Of a stretch of 48,774 bases of DNA, positions 23,873 to 31,864 are shown one piece after another; position 1 is the stretch's first letter; each line of letters starts with the position of its first letter. The notes below the pieces were generated by a model, which searched no databases, had not been told where the DNA came from, and saw only the letters and a program-made list of their open reading frames with translations. Location: NCBI GenBank assembly GCA_009911355.1, contig QXXE01000027.1, forward strand, positions 1 through 48,774, in the 5' to 3' direction. Position numbers and translations under genes: made by a program. This DNA comes from Clostridiaceae bacterium (GTDB lineage Bacteria > Bacillota > Clostridia > Oscillospirales > Butyricicoccaceae).

Positions 23873-25045
23873 TTATGTTACGATGAATGCGTCCGGGATT
23901 TTGCGGCCAATGCCGTTCTGGATGAGGTTGGACGGCTTTGTAATGACCCTGCCGTTATAGTACATGACGGAAGAGGAGCCGCCGTCAAGATTCTGCGCCT
24001 GGTATGCGCCGTATTGCAGCATCAGCTCGGAGCAGTCGCTGAGCACAGCGCCGAGCGAATGCCCCGGCCTGCGCCCATCGATCACACAGATCAGTGTGGT
24101 CAGATCCTGCGTCTGCCCGATAAAGGTGCGCGGGTTCAGCCCCCAGCCGCCGGTGCCTTCGATCATGCTTTCGCCGTTGATCACAAGGGACGGATGGAAC
24201 TCGATCGCGTCGCGCAGGAAATCGGTATCGGAAAACTTGCCGATTTGCAGGCGGTTTTCCTCGTCGTAGCCGACAATTTTCCAGTTGCTGTGCCCCTCGG
24301 CACGGTGCTTGCGTTCGCCAAAGGTCTTTACAAAGCCGTAGGGGGAACCGCCGTTGCCCATGCCCTCCGGATCCTGAAAGCCGGAAGCGTTGACTGCAAG
24401 GATTGCGTCATAGCGTTCCGCGATCACATTGACATTTTCTCCGATGCTGCCGATATTGCTGGAAACGCCGACATGGACACGGCTTGAATCCTTCACAACC
24501 GCCATCCGGCCTACCCAGTCGCTGCGCCGGACGTCGACAATCATAATCTGGTGTTCGGCATTGATTGCAAGGATTGGGTCGCCTTCGGTTGTCAGGATGG
24601 TGCTCTTGCCCTCGTCGCAGAGGTCGAGGTCAATCCCCTCATAGCCGTTTTCCAGCACTTCCGGATGCGCGGTGACATAGCTTTCAAAGGTCTCGCGGTC
24701 GATCTCGGGATAATGCGTAAAAAATGCGTCCGCCTGATCAACCTTATGATCGGTTACCTGCTGGACGGCGCTCAGGTCGATCGTGTTCCAGTTTGTCTCC
24801 GCGTCCTGCTGCTTTTCGTCGGAAATATAGCGGACTGCCATGACCTCATCAATGATTTCACCCGGGATAAACCAGGTTGCAAGCCACTGATGGGTCATGG
24901 TGCTCATAGCAGTCTCAATATAGATGTTGCGCCAGCGGGAAATAAAGCCGTTGTGCGTATAGAGTAAAAATGGATATAGGGTGGTCAGCCCGAGCAGGAA
25001 TGCTACGGTAATGCCGAGGGCTGTCCGTTTCAGCTTGCGGTTCAT
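23873..25045 (-). CDS. Phosphodiester glycosidase (NAGPA-domain) membrane protein
   Basis: 390 aa. One N-terminal membrane anchor (about 10-30) precedes a large extracytoplasmic domain of the NAGPA (phosphodiester alpha-GlcNAcase) type. Typical phrases are VNASGFQDP, NWKIVGYDEE, PSLVINGES, NPRTFIGQT, VIDGRRPGHSLGA and QNLDGGSSSVMYYNG. The DGGSS motif is the family hallmark. Bacterial members are thought to act on cell-surface glycans; the substrate here is unknown. It follows the helicase on the same strand by 58 nt, with GAGAGGT before the ATG. Confidence 0.85.
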   Translation of the reverse strand: MNRKLKRTALGITVAFLLGLTTLYPFLLYTHNGFISRWRNIYIETAMSTMTHQWLATWFIPGEIIDEVMAVRYISDEKQQDAETNWNTIDLSAVQQVTDHKVDQADAFFTHYPEIDRETFESYVTAHPEVLENGYEGIDLDLCDEGKSTILTTEGDPILAINAEHQIMIVDVRRSDWVGRMAVVKDSSRVHVGVSSNIGSIGENVNVIAERYDAILAVNASGFQDPEGMGNGGSPYGFVKTFGERKHRAEGHSNWKIVGYDEENRLQIGKFSDTDFLRDAIEFHPSLVINGESMIEGTGGWGLNPRTFIGQTQDLTTLICVIDGRRPGHSLGAVLSDCSELMLQYGAYQAQNLDGGSSSVMYYNGRVITKPSNLIQNGIGRKIPDAFIVT

Positions 25046-25103
25046 CGCTCTTACCTCTCAGAATCTTTGCTTCGGGAAAAGGCCGCGGCCCTGCGGATGC
25101 GTG

Positions 25104-26798
25104 TCATACGCGTTTCCGCCCGCGGGGAGCCCGTTTGGGCGGGTGCGGCCCAGCGCGGCGGGTGTTGCTGGCACCTGCATGGGCGCGTTCCGCCAGCTTG
25201 GCTTCGACCTTTGCGCGGATGCGCGCGGCGGTCTCGGCGGAAATGCGGCTGGGGTTCGCGGGCGTTGCGATGTCTACGCGGGTGTTGTCCTCGTAGCTGT
25301 CGCGGCGCGGCTTCCTCGCGCGTGGGGGACGCTTTTGCCCTTTAGACGGCGCAGCGGCAGGATGGTTCCCTGACGGCCGTGCAGTTTTTTTTGCGCGCGG
25401 CGCTTCTGCGGCAGGCGGCGCGGCGGGCCGCCTTGCGGCGCGGGGACGGGCTACGGGCGCTTCCGGTACCGCAGCAGGCTCCTGCGCCCGGCGTCGTGCC
25501 GGTGCGCGCTTTTTCTGCTGTGCCTGCGGCGCGGCAGGTTCTGCACGGCGGCGCGCGGTACGGATCCGCGGCTCCGGCGCTTCAGGGACTGCCAGGATGG
25601 GCGGTTCTGAGGGGGTGGGGACGGCGGCGCGGCGGTGGCGTGCGACGGCCTGCCGGGGCTGTGCCTCCAACGGGGGCCTTCCGTCCAGATGCGGCGTTTC
25701 CTCTACGGGGATGTTTCGCCGTGTGAGTTTTTCGATATCGGCAAGGTAGGGGCGTTCGGTGGAGTCGCAGAAGGATACCGCCATGCCGGACTGCCCTGCG
25801 CGCCCGGTACGCCCGATGCGGTGTACATAGGTTTCCGGGATGTTCGGCAGCTCAAAGTTCACGACAAGTGGCAGTTCGGAGATGTCCAGTCCGCGCGCGG
25901 CGATATCGGTTGCAACCAGCACGGCGATACGGTAGTCCTTGAAATCGCGCAGTGCGGCCTGCCGCGCCCCCTGCGATTTGTCGCCGTGGAGGGCGCGTGC
26001 GGAGATGCCTGCACGGTTCAGGTCGCGTGCGACGCGGTCTGCGCCATGCTTGGTGCGGGTAAAAACAAGGGTTTGCGGCTGGCCGAGCCCCAGCAGCAGC
26101 GTCCTTAAAAGTTCACGTTTGTCAGCACGTTCTACAAAATAGACCTTTTGCTCGATGAGCTCGACCGGTGTTGCCGCTGGGGTGATGGAAATGCGCACCG
26201 GACGATGCAGCAAGCTGTCGGCAAGCGCCGCGATTTCCTTCGGCATGGTGGCCGAAAACAGAAGGGTCTGGCGCTTTTGCGGGATGCATTTCACGATTTT
26301 TTTCACGTCATTGATGAAGCCCATATCGAGCATCCGGTCGGCTTCGTCGAGGACAAAGCATTCGACCCTGCCAAGGTCGAGGACCTTTTGGCCCATGAGG
26401 TCCCAAAGCCGCCCGGGGGTCGCGATCAGGATGTCAACGCCGCGCTGGATGGCCTCGACTTGGGGGATCTGGCTGACGCCGCCGAAGATCACCGCCGCTG
26501 TGCAGGGGAGGTAGCGGGCATATTGGCATACGTTTTCATAAATTTGCAGTGCGAGCTCGCGCGTTGGGGTGAGGATCAGGGCGCGCAGGCCGCGGCCCTC
26601 CGAACAGCTCAGCCGCTGGAGGATGGGGACGGCAAACGCGGCGGTCTTGCCGGTGCCGGTTTGTGCGCAGCCCAGCAGGTCGCGGCCCGCGAGGACGGGC
26701 GGCAGGGCTTTTTCCTGAATCGGGGTGGGGGCTTCATAGCCCGCTTCGGCAAGCGCCTTCAAAATAGGCGTATGGATTCCTAATTCGCTGAATTTCAT
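25104..26798 (-). CDS. DEAD-box RNA helicase with basic C-terminal tail
   Basis: 564 aa. Core helicase (about 1-370): Q motif with TPIQEKALP, Walker [19 protein letters not shown] (151-154), SAT, and motif [12 protein letters not shown]. The remaining about 190 residues are low-complexity, Ala/Pro/Arg/Lys-rich and strongly basic, a typical RNA-binding tail in cold-shock/RhlE-type helicases. It ends [10 protein letters not shown]. Start ATG 26798 is preceded by AGGAG; the longer frame to 26885 is rejected. Probably acts in rRNA maturation or RNA turnover. The tail could help form condensates; this is inference. Confidence 0.93.
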   Translation of the reverse strand: MKFSELGIHTPILKALAEAGYEAPTPIQEKALPPVLAGRDLLGCAQTGTGKTAAFAVPILQRLSCSEGRGLRALILTPTRELALQIYENVCQYARYLPCTAAVIFGGVSQIPQVEAIQRGVDILIATPGRLWDLMGQKVLDLGRVECFVLDEADRMLDMGFINDVKKIVKCIPQKRQTLLFSATMPKEIAALADSLLHRPVRISITPAATPVELIEQKVYFVERADKRELLRTLLLGLGQPQTLVFTRTKHGADRVARDLNRAGISARALHGDKSQGARQAALRDFKDYRIAVLVATDIAARGLDISELPLVVNFELPNIPETYVHRIGRTGRAGQSGMAVSFCDSTERPYLADIEKLTRRNIPVEETPHLDGRPPLEAQPRQAVARHRRAAVPTPSEPPILAVPEAPEPRIRTARRRAEPAAPQAQQKKRAPARRRAQEPAAVPEAPVARPRAARRPAAPPAAEAPRAKKTARPSGNHPAAAPSKGQKRPPRARKPRRDSYEDNTRVDIATPANPSRISAETAARIRAKVEAKLAERAHAGASNTRRAGPHPPKRAPRGRKRV

Positions 26799-26922
26799 AT
26801 TAACTCCTGATTCAATATTCGGTAATGGGGAAGCAGGACCGGGCTGGTGAGGTGGGGAATTTGTTGACGGGCAGGGAAAAAACACAGCTGCTCAGGCTGT
26901 TGTGATTTGTTTGTACTGCCCC

Positions 26923-26951
26923 TTGCGCATCCTGCTGTGGGGTGATATAAT
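26923..26951 (+). promoter_or_regulatory. Promoter of the putative manganese exporter
   Basis: TTGCGC at 26923-26928, 17-bp spacer, TATAAT at 26946-26951. The start is expected near 26958. Confidence 0.75.
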
Positions 26952-26965
26952 GAGAATCATTCTAC
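26951..26965 (+). promoter_or_regulatory. Fur-family-like operator
   Basis: TGAGAAT-C-ATTCTAC is a 7-1-7 inverted repeat, close to the shared core of Fur/PerR/Zur boxes. It overlaps the transcription start just downstream of the -10, so binding would block initiation. For a manganese exporter a Fur-family or MntR-type regulator is plausible. Confidence 0.5.
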
Positions 26966-26989
26966 AATTGTTGCCGGGATAATCCCAGG

Positions 26990-27011
26990 GCCGCGAAAGC
27001 GGCATTTTTTT
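26990..27011 (+). terminator. Intrinsic terminator inside the exporter leader
   Basis: GCCGC-GAAA-GCGGC followed by A and seven Ts, about 33 nt after the predicted start and 16 nt before the TTG start. An upstream GGGAT-A-ATCCC hairpin (about 26977-26987) and a TGCCG that can pair with the distal CGGCA allow alternative folding. It looks like an attenuator or the end of a short leader RNA. Confidence 0.6.
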
Positions 27012-27026
27012 GAAGAGGTGATTCTT

Positions 27027-27869
27027 TTGTTGGACGTTTTATTGGACAGCGCGCTGGATCTTGCGAAGACGCTGCCGGTCCTGGCGCTTGTCTATGCGCT
27101 GCTGTATTGGGTTGAGCACCGGATGCGTACCACGCCCGCGCTGTTGAGCCGGGCGGCGCGGTTTGGGCCATTATGCGGGGCGCTTGCGGGCCTGGTGCCG
27201 CAGTGTGGTTTTTCGGCGGCGGCTTCCGCGCTGTTTTTGGATGACTGCCTTGCGCCGGCAACACTGGTTGCCGTTTTCCTTGCGACCTCGGATGAGGCGC
27301 TGCCTGTGCTGTTCAGCAGCGGCAGGGGCGAGGATGCCATACGGCTTCTGGTGGTCAAGCTGGTGCTGGCGGCGGCAGGGGGGTACCTGCTGCGGATGAC
27401 CGTGCTCCGGCGGCAGCCCGGCTTCCAGCCCCATACTGATGTGAAAGATGGGGAGGACGGCTGTGCGTGCTGCTGCGGCGGCGGGCTGATCCTGTCGGTG
27501 CTTGGGCGGACTGTTAAGACGGCGTTCCTGCTGCTTGTTGTGCTGGTGGTGTTTAATTGCGCGGTGTTTTTTGTTGGGGAGGAGCGTATTTCTGCGCTTC
27601 TGCTCTCCGGGAGCACATTGCAGCCCATCCTTTGCGCCACGCTTGGGCTGATTCCAAGCTGTGCGGTTTCTGTACTGCTGGCTGAGCTTTACAGCAGTGG
27701 GGCGATCGGCTTCGGCAGCATGGTTGCGGGCCTTTCGACTGGCGCAGGGTTTGGGTATATGGTACTGTGCAGCGACCGCAGCCGCCGGCGGGCCGCTTGC
27801 GGCATTATTGCGCTGACGTGGGTACTCGCAGCGGCGGGCGGCGTATTGGTGCAGGTGCTTTTGGGGTGA
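27027..27869 (+). CDS. Putative manganese transporter (arsenic-efflux-like permease family)
   Basis: 280-aa polytopic membrane protein with about eight to ten hydrophobic segments. It has two inverted-repeat halves carrying the family phrases LVPQCGFSAAASALF with ATLVAVFLATSDEALP, and LGLIPSCAVSVLLAELY with GSMVAGLSTGAGFGY. A Cys cluster (CACCC) and His/Asp lie in the central loop. Databases name such proteins putative manganese transporter or arsenic efflux protein; the substrate is not proven here. TTG 27027 is chosen since AAGAGG at 27013-27018 is 8 nt upstream; GTG 27018 and TTG 27030 are options. Confidence 0.75.
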   Translation: MLDVLLDSALDLAKTLPVLALVYALLYWVEHRMRTTPALLSRAARFGPLCGALAGLVPQCGFSAAASALFLDDCLAPATLVAVFLATSDEALPVLFSSGRGEDAIRLLVVKLVLAAAGGYLLRMTVLRRQPGFQPHTDVKDGEDGCACCCGGGLILSVLGRTVKTAFLLLVVLVVFNCAVFFVGEERISALLLSGSTLQPILCATLGLIPSCAVSVLLAELYSSGAIGFGSMVAGLSTGAGFGYMVLCSDRSRRRAACGIIALTWVLAAAGGVLVQVLLG

Positions 27870-27871
27870 TG

Positions 27872-27980
27872 CGCGGAGGGCACCGGGGCGCTGCCCCAGA
27901 CCCCGGCCCTGCGCGGGCGGCGCCAGAGGGGCTGGCCCCTCTGGACTCCCTTTCACCGCCTGCCGGCGGGGGGCAGGTAC
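27872..27980 (-). repeat. GC-rich dispersed intergenic repeat, copy C (inverted)
   Basis: On the minus strand it repeats the CAGGCGGTGAAAGGGAG core and a perfect CCAGAGGGGC / GCCCCTCTGG palindrome (plus 27923-27944), matching copies A and D. It lies between the exporter and the convergent CpXC gene. Confidence 0.75.
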
Positions 27981-27982
27981 GT

Positions 27983-28597
27983 TCAGCTGTGCAGCAGTTC
28001 CAGTGCTTCCTTTGCCCAATCGAGGTTGATTTTTTGGAATTCACGGTTGTTTGTGAAAAGACGCTCGTTTACATCGGCTGCGAGCCGCCGGTAGGTGTCG
28101 CCTGGCATGGAGATATATTGCTCGGCGCCGTCTGAGAGAACTGCAACAAAGGTAAACGTTCCGTCCTGCTCGTCCAGCGCATGGAAAAGCAGCTCCACGA
28201 CATCCAGATCTCGGTGTAGCTGGAACAGCAGCAGCAATTTCATTAACTCGACTGCGCGGTCGTCCAGTCCGCGTTCGAGTACGTTGATTTTCTCCCGGAA
28301 AGCGTTCAGGTCGTCCACATAGCGAAGCGTGTAGCCTGCCAGCGGGTCAAAGCCGCCCACCTCCTGCGGCCTGCCTTCAGGGGAGAGCCAAACCATAAAC
28401 TGGTTTGTCATATCATGATATAAACAGGGGTCGACGACCAGCGAGGATACCCCACAGTTTGGGCACATCCAGCGGAAGCAGGAAAGATCCTGCACCGCTT
28501 CCCGAAGCCCGGGCTCTTTATCCACGTTCAGGTTGGTCAGCACCCGCCGCGCGCTTTTTTCGCCGCAGTGCGGGCAGACGGTCATTTCTTTGGGCAC
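27983..28597 (-). CDS. CpXC domain protein
   Basis: 204 aa. CPHCG near the N-terminus and CPNCG around residue 45 form a split zinc site, as in the CpXC family. Helical regions follow (LNAFREKINVLERGLDD, MKLLLLFQLHRDLD) and an all-beta/helix end (GDTYRRLAADVNERLF). Function unknown. I chose GTG 28597 because AGGAGG lies 9 nt upstream of it and nothing good precedes ATG 28621; the ATG before CPHCG is another option. Its promoter lies about 30-60 nt upstream. Confidence 0.75.
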   Translation of the reverse strand: MPKEMTVCPHCGEKSARRVLTNLNVDKEPGLREAVQDLSCFRWMCPNCGVSSLVVDPCLYHDMTNQFMVWLSPEGRPQEVGGFDPLAGYTLRYVDDLNAFREKINVLERGLDDRAVELMKLLLLFQLHRDLDVVELLFHALDEQDGTFTFVAVLSDGAEQYISMPGDTYRRLAADVNERLFTNNREFQKINLDWAKEALELLHS

Positions 28598-28629
28598 AGC
28601 CGTTCGCCTCCTGTTACTCATACTTTGCT

Positions 28630-28658
28630 ATTATACCACAACAACGCCGGTTTTGTAA
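28630..28658 (-). promoter_or_regulatory. Promoter of the CpXC gene
   Basis: Minus strand: TTACAA (plus 28653-28658), 17-bp spacer ending TGG, TATAAT (plus 28630-28635). Confidence 0.7.
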
Positions 28659-28705
28659 CCCCTAACGCTATTTTTTTGCGCTGTCTGTCAGGATTTTTCA
28701 AAGAA

Positions 28706-28732
28706 GGCAAAATAGCCCCCTCCGGAGAGGGC
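28706..28732 (-). terminator. Terminator after the 28802-29386 gene
   Basis: Minus strand: GCCCTCTCCGGAGGGGGC hairpin followed by TATTTTGCC, about 70 nt past the stop. Confidence 0.55.
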
Positions 28733-28801
28733 GAAATTTGGAGATATGCGCCAAAACTGCAAGGAATTGCGATGGGATAGGGTGCGTTTTGCAGTGGGAT
28801 G

Positions 28802-29386
28802 TCAAAAATATACAGTGGTGAGGTGCGGATATGCTGGCGGTGTATGGGCCACCAGGATTTCCCGGATGCTAAAAAATACCGTTTTCTGTAGAAAGGCTTT
28901 TGCCGGTTTTGCGGCAAAAGCCTCAACGACTGCCTCGGGCCTGTTGGCGCGTTCGGCAAGCTGGATGTCCGGATCGTTCGAGACGTACCGGGAAGAGAAG
29001 ATGCGCGCGCCGCCCTCGCTGCCGAAGAGGATCACCCGCTTGTCGGCAACTGCGAAGCCGCGCAGCATTTCCGTGCGCCCCAGCGTACCGTATGCGTCGC
29101 ATTCAATGCGGTAGAAGAAGCGCACGTCAACCGAGTAGAAGCCGCGGTTGAAGGCGACTTTTTCTACATCGATCTGTACAAAAAGGAGCTCCGCTTCCCG
29201 GGGCTTGACTGACACGTCGGGATGTGCGTCGATGTACTGCTGTGATTGGCGGGTCAGATATACCCGGATATCACGCATACACTCCTTGCTTTTACAGGAA
29301 TCATAGACCTTTTTGGTGTGGATGCACACCGCTTCCCGAACGCAGGCATTTGCGCCGACGGGTCCGGGCATGACTCTTTCTGACAT
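28802..29386 (-). CDS. Conserved clostridial hypothetical protein, 194 aa
   Basis: Resembles a Clostridia-wide uncharacterised family with the opening CIHTKKVYDSCKSKECMRDI and the phrase KVAFNRGFYSVDVRFFY. It contains Cys pairs in the first 40 residues and a beta-rich middle. No membrane segment is seen. Relatives are thought to occur mainly in spore formers, so a spore-coat role is possible, but that is inference. ATG 29386 has GGAGG 8 nt upstream. Confidence 0.6.
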   Translation of the reverse strand: MSERVMPGPVGANACVREAVCIHTKKVYDSCKSKECMRDIRVYLTRQSQQYIDAHPDVSVKPREAELLFVQIDVEKVAFNRGFYSVDVRFFYRIECDAYGTLGRTEMLRGFAVADKRVILFGSEGGARIFSSRYVSNDPDIQLAERANRPEAVVEAFAAKPAKAFLQKTVFFSIREILVAHTPPAYPHLTTVYF

Positions 29387-29414
29387 AAGATTTACCTCCA
29401 CTGATGGTTTGCGA

Positions 29415-29456
29415 AGCCCGCTGGATGCGGGAGAGAAGGGAAGCCTTGAGCGGGCT
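29415..29456. repeat. 8-bp inverted repeat in a divergent intergenic region
   Basis: AGCCCGCT (29415-29422) and AGCGGGCT (29449-29456) with a purine-rich loop, in the leader of the minus-strand gene. The wider gap 29387-29633 also has TTGAGC-N17-TATGCA (about 29446-29474, plus strand) as a possible promoter for the next gene. Confidence 0.4.
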
Positions 29457-29633
29457 CCTAATTCAGACTATGCAGCAGGGGGAATTCGGTGACAGTGGCA
29501 TGAATGTCCATTTTTATGCATAAACTGTTGCAGGGCAGGGGGAGCTGCAGGCTGATAGGGCATGCTTCCCGCCCGGGAAAACGTCCCGCGTCTGCGTGGG
29601 GCGGTTATGCGGAAAAGGTTGGAGGAATGCAGG

Positions 29634-30218
29634 ATGGAGCAGGAACGGAGTGTTTTATATACGGTGATCCTGGGTGCTTGCGTGGTTTCGAGCGCGGTGC
29701 TTCTTGGTCGGATGGCGCTGTATGAGCCGGTTGGGCTGCATCAGCCGCACGCAGCGGTGGAAAATGCGTCCGCAGGCGCGGAGCTTCAGCCGGAAGCTGC
29801 GGAGATCACGCTTTCGGGCGCGGAGCTTACGACGCTTTTGAGGGCGGCGCTGCCGGAGGAAGTGCCGGTAGGGGATATCCGGCTGCATCCCTGCGCGGAT
29901 GGGACATTAGAGGCTTCCGGGAATCTGGAGAAGGAAAAATTGCAGGCGCTTGTAACAGGGGCTCCCAGGACGCTGTTCCTGCTGATGCCGGAACGCTGTG
30001 CTCTGCGGGCTGTGCTAAGCGCGGGCTGCGAACGCGATACCGGCGAGCTGCGCCTTGCGGTCGAGACGGTGGAGGCGGGCGGCTATGGCCTGCCGTCAGA
30101 GCTTTCCGGACTGCTCTCCGACCAGCTTTCCCTCGCGGCGAATGAAGCGCTTGCAGGGCGGGGGATCCGCTTCTCGAGCATCCGGATTTCAGAGGACCAG
30201 ATCGCATTTGCGCTTTGA
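29634..30218 (+). CDS. Membrane-anchored extracytoplasmic protein, unknown
   Basis: 194 aa. One N-terminal membrane segment (about 8-28) precedes an extracytoplasmic domain with alternating strand/helix pattern, such as EITLSGAELTTLLRAALP and a GTLEASGNLEKEKLQAL repeat-like middle. This suits a secreted domain of the LptA/DUF2140-type shape, but I do not recognise the family. ATG 29634 is 8 nt after GGAGG, so the longer frame from 29562 is rejected. It has its own terminator. Confidence 0.6.
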   Translation: MEQERSVLYTVILGACVVSSAVLLGRMALYEPVGLHQPHAAVENASAGAELQPEAAEITLSGAELTTLLRAALPEEVPVGDIRLHPCADGTLEASGNLEKEKLQALVTGAPRTLFLLMPERCALRAVLSAGCERDTGELRLAVETVEAGGYGLPSELSGLLSDQLSLAANEALAGRGIRFSSIRISEDQIAFAL

Positions 30219-30251
30219 ATGCTTTTGGGCAGTTTGCCTGTACAATGCTGA

Positions 30252-30280
30252 AACCACCGGGGGATTACCGGTGGTTTTTT
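30252..30280 (+). terminator. Terminator after the 29634 gene
   Basis: AAACCACCGG / CCGGTGGTTT stem, 7-nt loop, then a T-run. Confidence 0.85.
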
Positions 30281-30302
30281 CGTGTCTGGGGATCAAAGCG
30301 GT

Positions 30303-30334
30303 AAAAAAGGCCGGCAGGGAATCATCCTGCCGGC
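30303..30334 (-). terminator. Terminator after the NlpC/P60 gene
   Basis: Minus strand: GGCCGGCAGG / CCTGCCGGCC perfect 10-bp stem followed by TTTTTT. Confidence 0.88.
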
Positions 30335-30342
30335 CCAGACGA

Positions 30343-31248
30343 TCAATCGTTGAGAAAACGTCCGCCGCAAATGAAATTTTTATTGTAGCTGCCGCTCCAA
30401 AGGGTATCGTAGCTGACGTAATCGCCGCTGTTCGGGGAGTGGATAAACTGTCCTTCCCCGACATAGATACCTGCGTGGCCAACGCCGCTGCCGGAACCGG
30501 AATTCCGGAAGAATACCAGGTCACCCGGGAGAAGCTCGTCCATTGTCAGCTCCTGCGCCGCGTTGCGCTGGTCGGTCGCCGTGCGGGGGATGTCGCGGAC
30601 AACATTCTGGTAAACGAAATATGTAAACCCGGAGCAGTCGAACCCGTCAGGCGACGCGCCGCCATATTTGTAAGGCGTGCCGAGATAGCGTGCCGCAAAT
30701 TCAAGCACCGCCTGCCGCGTGGGGCTGATGCTGGTGTTGATAATGGAGGGAAGGGCGGTCAGCGGGACGGTTTCGCCTGTCATTGCCAGATAATCCGGAT
30801 GGACAAAGCCGGTTTTGCCGTTATAGGAAACCTTGAACCAGCCGTCAGAGATGCCGCTCACAACAACGCTTGTCCCGCTTTGGAACCGGCCGATAACCGC
30901 CGCAGAGGTGGAAGGCGCGGAACGGAAATTGACGTCGTCGGCACTGATCATGCCGCTACCAACGCTGAAATCGCTGTCAGCCGCGTCAACAATATAATCC
31001 ATGCTGGCGTAGCCGAGCATCCCATTGACCGATACCTGCGCCCAGCCGTCACTGCTTGCGAGGATGGCGAGCTTTGTGCCTTCCGGTACGGTGGTGATGA
31101 CCGGCCCGAAGGGCTCGGTGCGGATATTCAGCTGGGAAGCGGTCGTCTGGCCCGTCCCAACTGCGGATGCATTGGCGGCCATACAAAGGGCCAGCACAGC
31201 AACTGCTGTGGAAAGGCGGAATGCCTTGCAGATTTTCCGGATAACCAT
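30343..31248 (-). CDS. Secreted SH3-NlpC/P60 cell-wall hydrolase (C40)
   Basis: 301 aa. Signal peptide (about 1-30, ending ANASA). Two bacterial SH3 domains (about 35-95 and 100-165) carry the TTASQLNIRTEPFG and VNFRSAPSTSAAVIGRFQSG phrases. A C-terminal NlpC/P60 domain has the catalytic Cys205 in FDCSGFTYF and His258 in VGHAGIYVG. It is predicted to cut D-Glu-mDAP bonds in peptidoglycan. AAAGGAG precedes ATG 31248. Its upstream neighbour on the same strand is the 96-aa ORF, which may be in the same transcript. Confidence 0.92.
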   Translation of the reverse strand: MVIRKICKAFRLSTAVAVLALCMAANASAVGTGQTTASQLNIRTEPFGPVITTVPEGTKLAILASSDGWAQVSVNGMLGYASMDYIVDAADSDFSVGSGMISADDVNFRSAPSTSAAVIGRFQSGTSVVVSGISDGWFKVSYNGKTGFVHPDYLAMTGETVPLTALPSIINTSISPTRQAVLEFAARYLGTPYKYGGASPDGFDCSGFTYFVYQNVVRDIPRTATDQRNAAQELTMDELLPGDLVFFRNSGSGSGVGHAGIYVGEGQFIHSPNSGDYVSYDTLWSGSYNKNFICGGRFLND

Positions 31249-31306
31249 AATTGTGATAAGGACTCCTTTCGCGTATCGAGGGTAGGTTTGCTCGCCTGAC
31301 AGGCGG

Positions 31307-31597
31307 TTATTTGCCGTTCAGGGCGCGGTTCAGCCAGATGGAAGCAATGTCCATCGCATTCCACAGCCCGTCCTTTTCGGTCTTCTTGACGATTTTCTCA
31401 CGTTGGGAGACGTTTGGGGAGGTCTGTTGGAGCTGCACAGCGACGCGTGTCGCGACCGAAAGATCCTTCATGGTTTTTGTTTCGAGGATCTGCATCATAA
31501 TAATATATTTATCACTCATGCTGCCGTAATAGATGATATTTTCCTTGCGCATCAGCGGATGCCCTTTATATTGCAGGACAGTTTCTTTTTCTGCCAT
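31307..31597 (-). CDS. Conserved hypothetical protein, 96 aa
   Basis: A small helical/strand protein with the segment YKGHPLMRKENIIYYGSM and a central DKYIIMMQIL, then VAVQLQQT. It resembles uncharacterised small proteins common in Clostridia, but I cannot name a family. ATG 31597 is chosen because AAAGGAG is 8 nt upstream; ATG 31615 lies too close to that site. Its promoter carries unusual GTTACA repeats. The NlpC/P60 gene starts 58 nt downstream of the stop. Confidence 0.6.
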   Translation of the reverse strand: MAEKETVLQYKGHPLMRKENIIYYGSMSDKYIIMMQILETKTMKDLSVATRVAVQLQQTSPNVSQREKIVKKTEKDGLWNAMDIASIWLNRALNGK

Positions 31598-31635
31598 ATG
31601 GGGAACTCCTTTCAACTTGCGGAACAGAAGCTGGG

Positions 31636-31677
31636 GTTACAATACCGTTACAGCTTTCTGGTTACATTCCGGTTACA
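31636..31677 (-). repeat. Four GTTACA direct repeats over the transcription start
   Basis: GTTACA occurs at 31636, 31647, 31661 and 31672 on the plus strand, spaced 11, 14 and 11 bp. The pairs are in helical phase, as for tandem OmpR/PhoP-type response regulator sites. They cover the -10 to about +35 of the minus-strand promoter, more consistent with repression than activation. Confidence 0.55.
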
Positions 31678-31705
31678 GCATACCACATCCTGCGCCGTTT
31701 GTCAA
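31677..31705 (-). promoter_or_regulatory. Promoter of the 96-aa gene
   Basis: Minus strand: TTGACA (plus 31700-31705), 17-bp spacer ending TGG, TATGCT (plus 31677-31682). A perfect -35. Confidence 0.8.
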
Positions 31706-31798
31706 ATAAAGATTTTAGGTTTTTTTTGTGGAAACACTGGGCAAAAACGACAATGGGCAGGAAAACAGCCGTGAATAAATGAATTTTTTTCGTCGTAG

Positions 31799-31827
31799 TT
31801 GCATGGAAATAGCTTTTCCGTTATAAT
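31799..31827 (+). promoter_or_regulatory. Promoter of mtaB
   Basis: TTGCAT at 31799-31804, 17-bp spacer, TATAAT at 31822-31827. It shows that the frame from 31799 is not coding; ATG 31865 is the likely start. Confidence 0.75.
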
Positions 31828-31864
31828 ATTGGAAGAAAATCTTGCGGAAACGGCGGTGCGGGAA

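Noticed and set aside
28740..28800. Possible repeat around ACTGCAA...TTGCAGT
   Set aside because: Only a 7-bp inverted match with no second copy in the window; too weak to call.
29504..29633. Upstream start sites for the 29634 gene
   Set aside because: The GGAGG at 29621-29625 points to ATG 29634.
30055..31299. Plus-strand 414-codon ORF opposite NlpC/P60
   Set aside because: Antisense shadow; the minus strand carries the signal peptide, SH3 and catalytic motifs.
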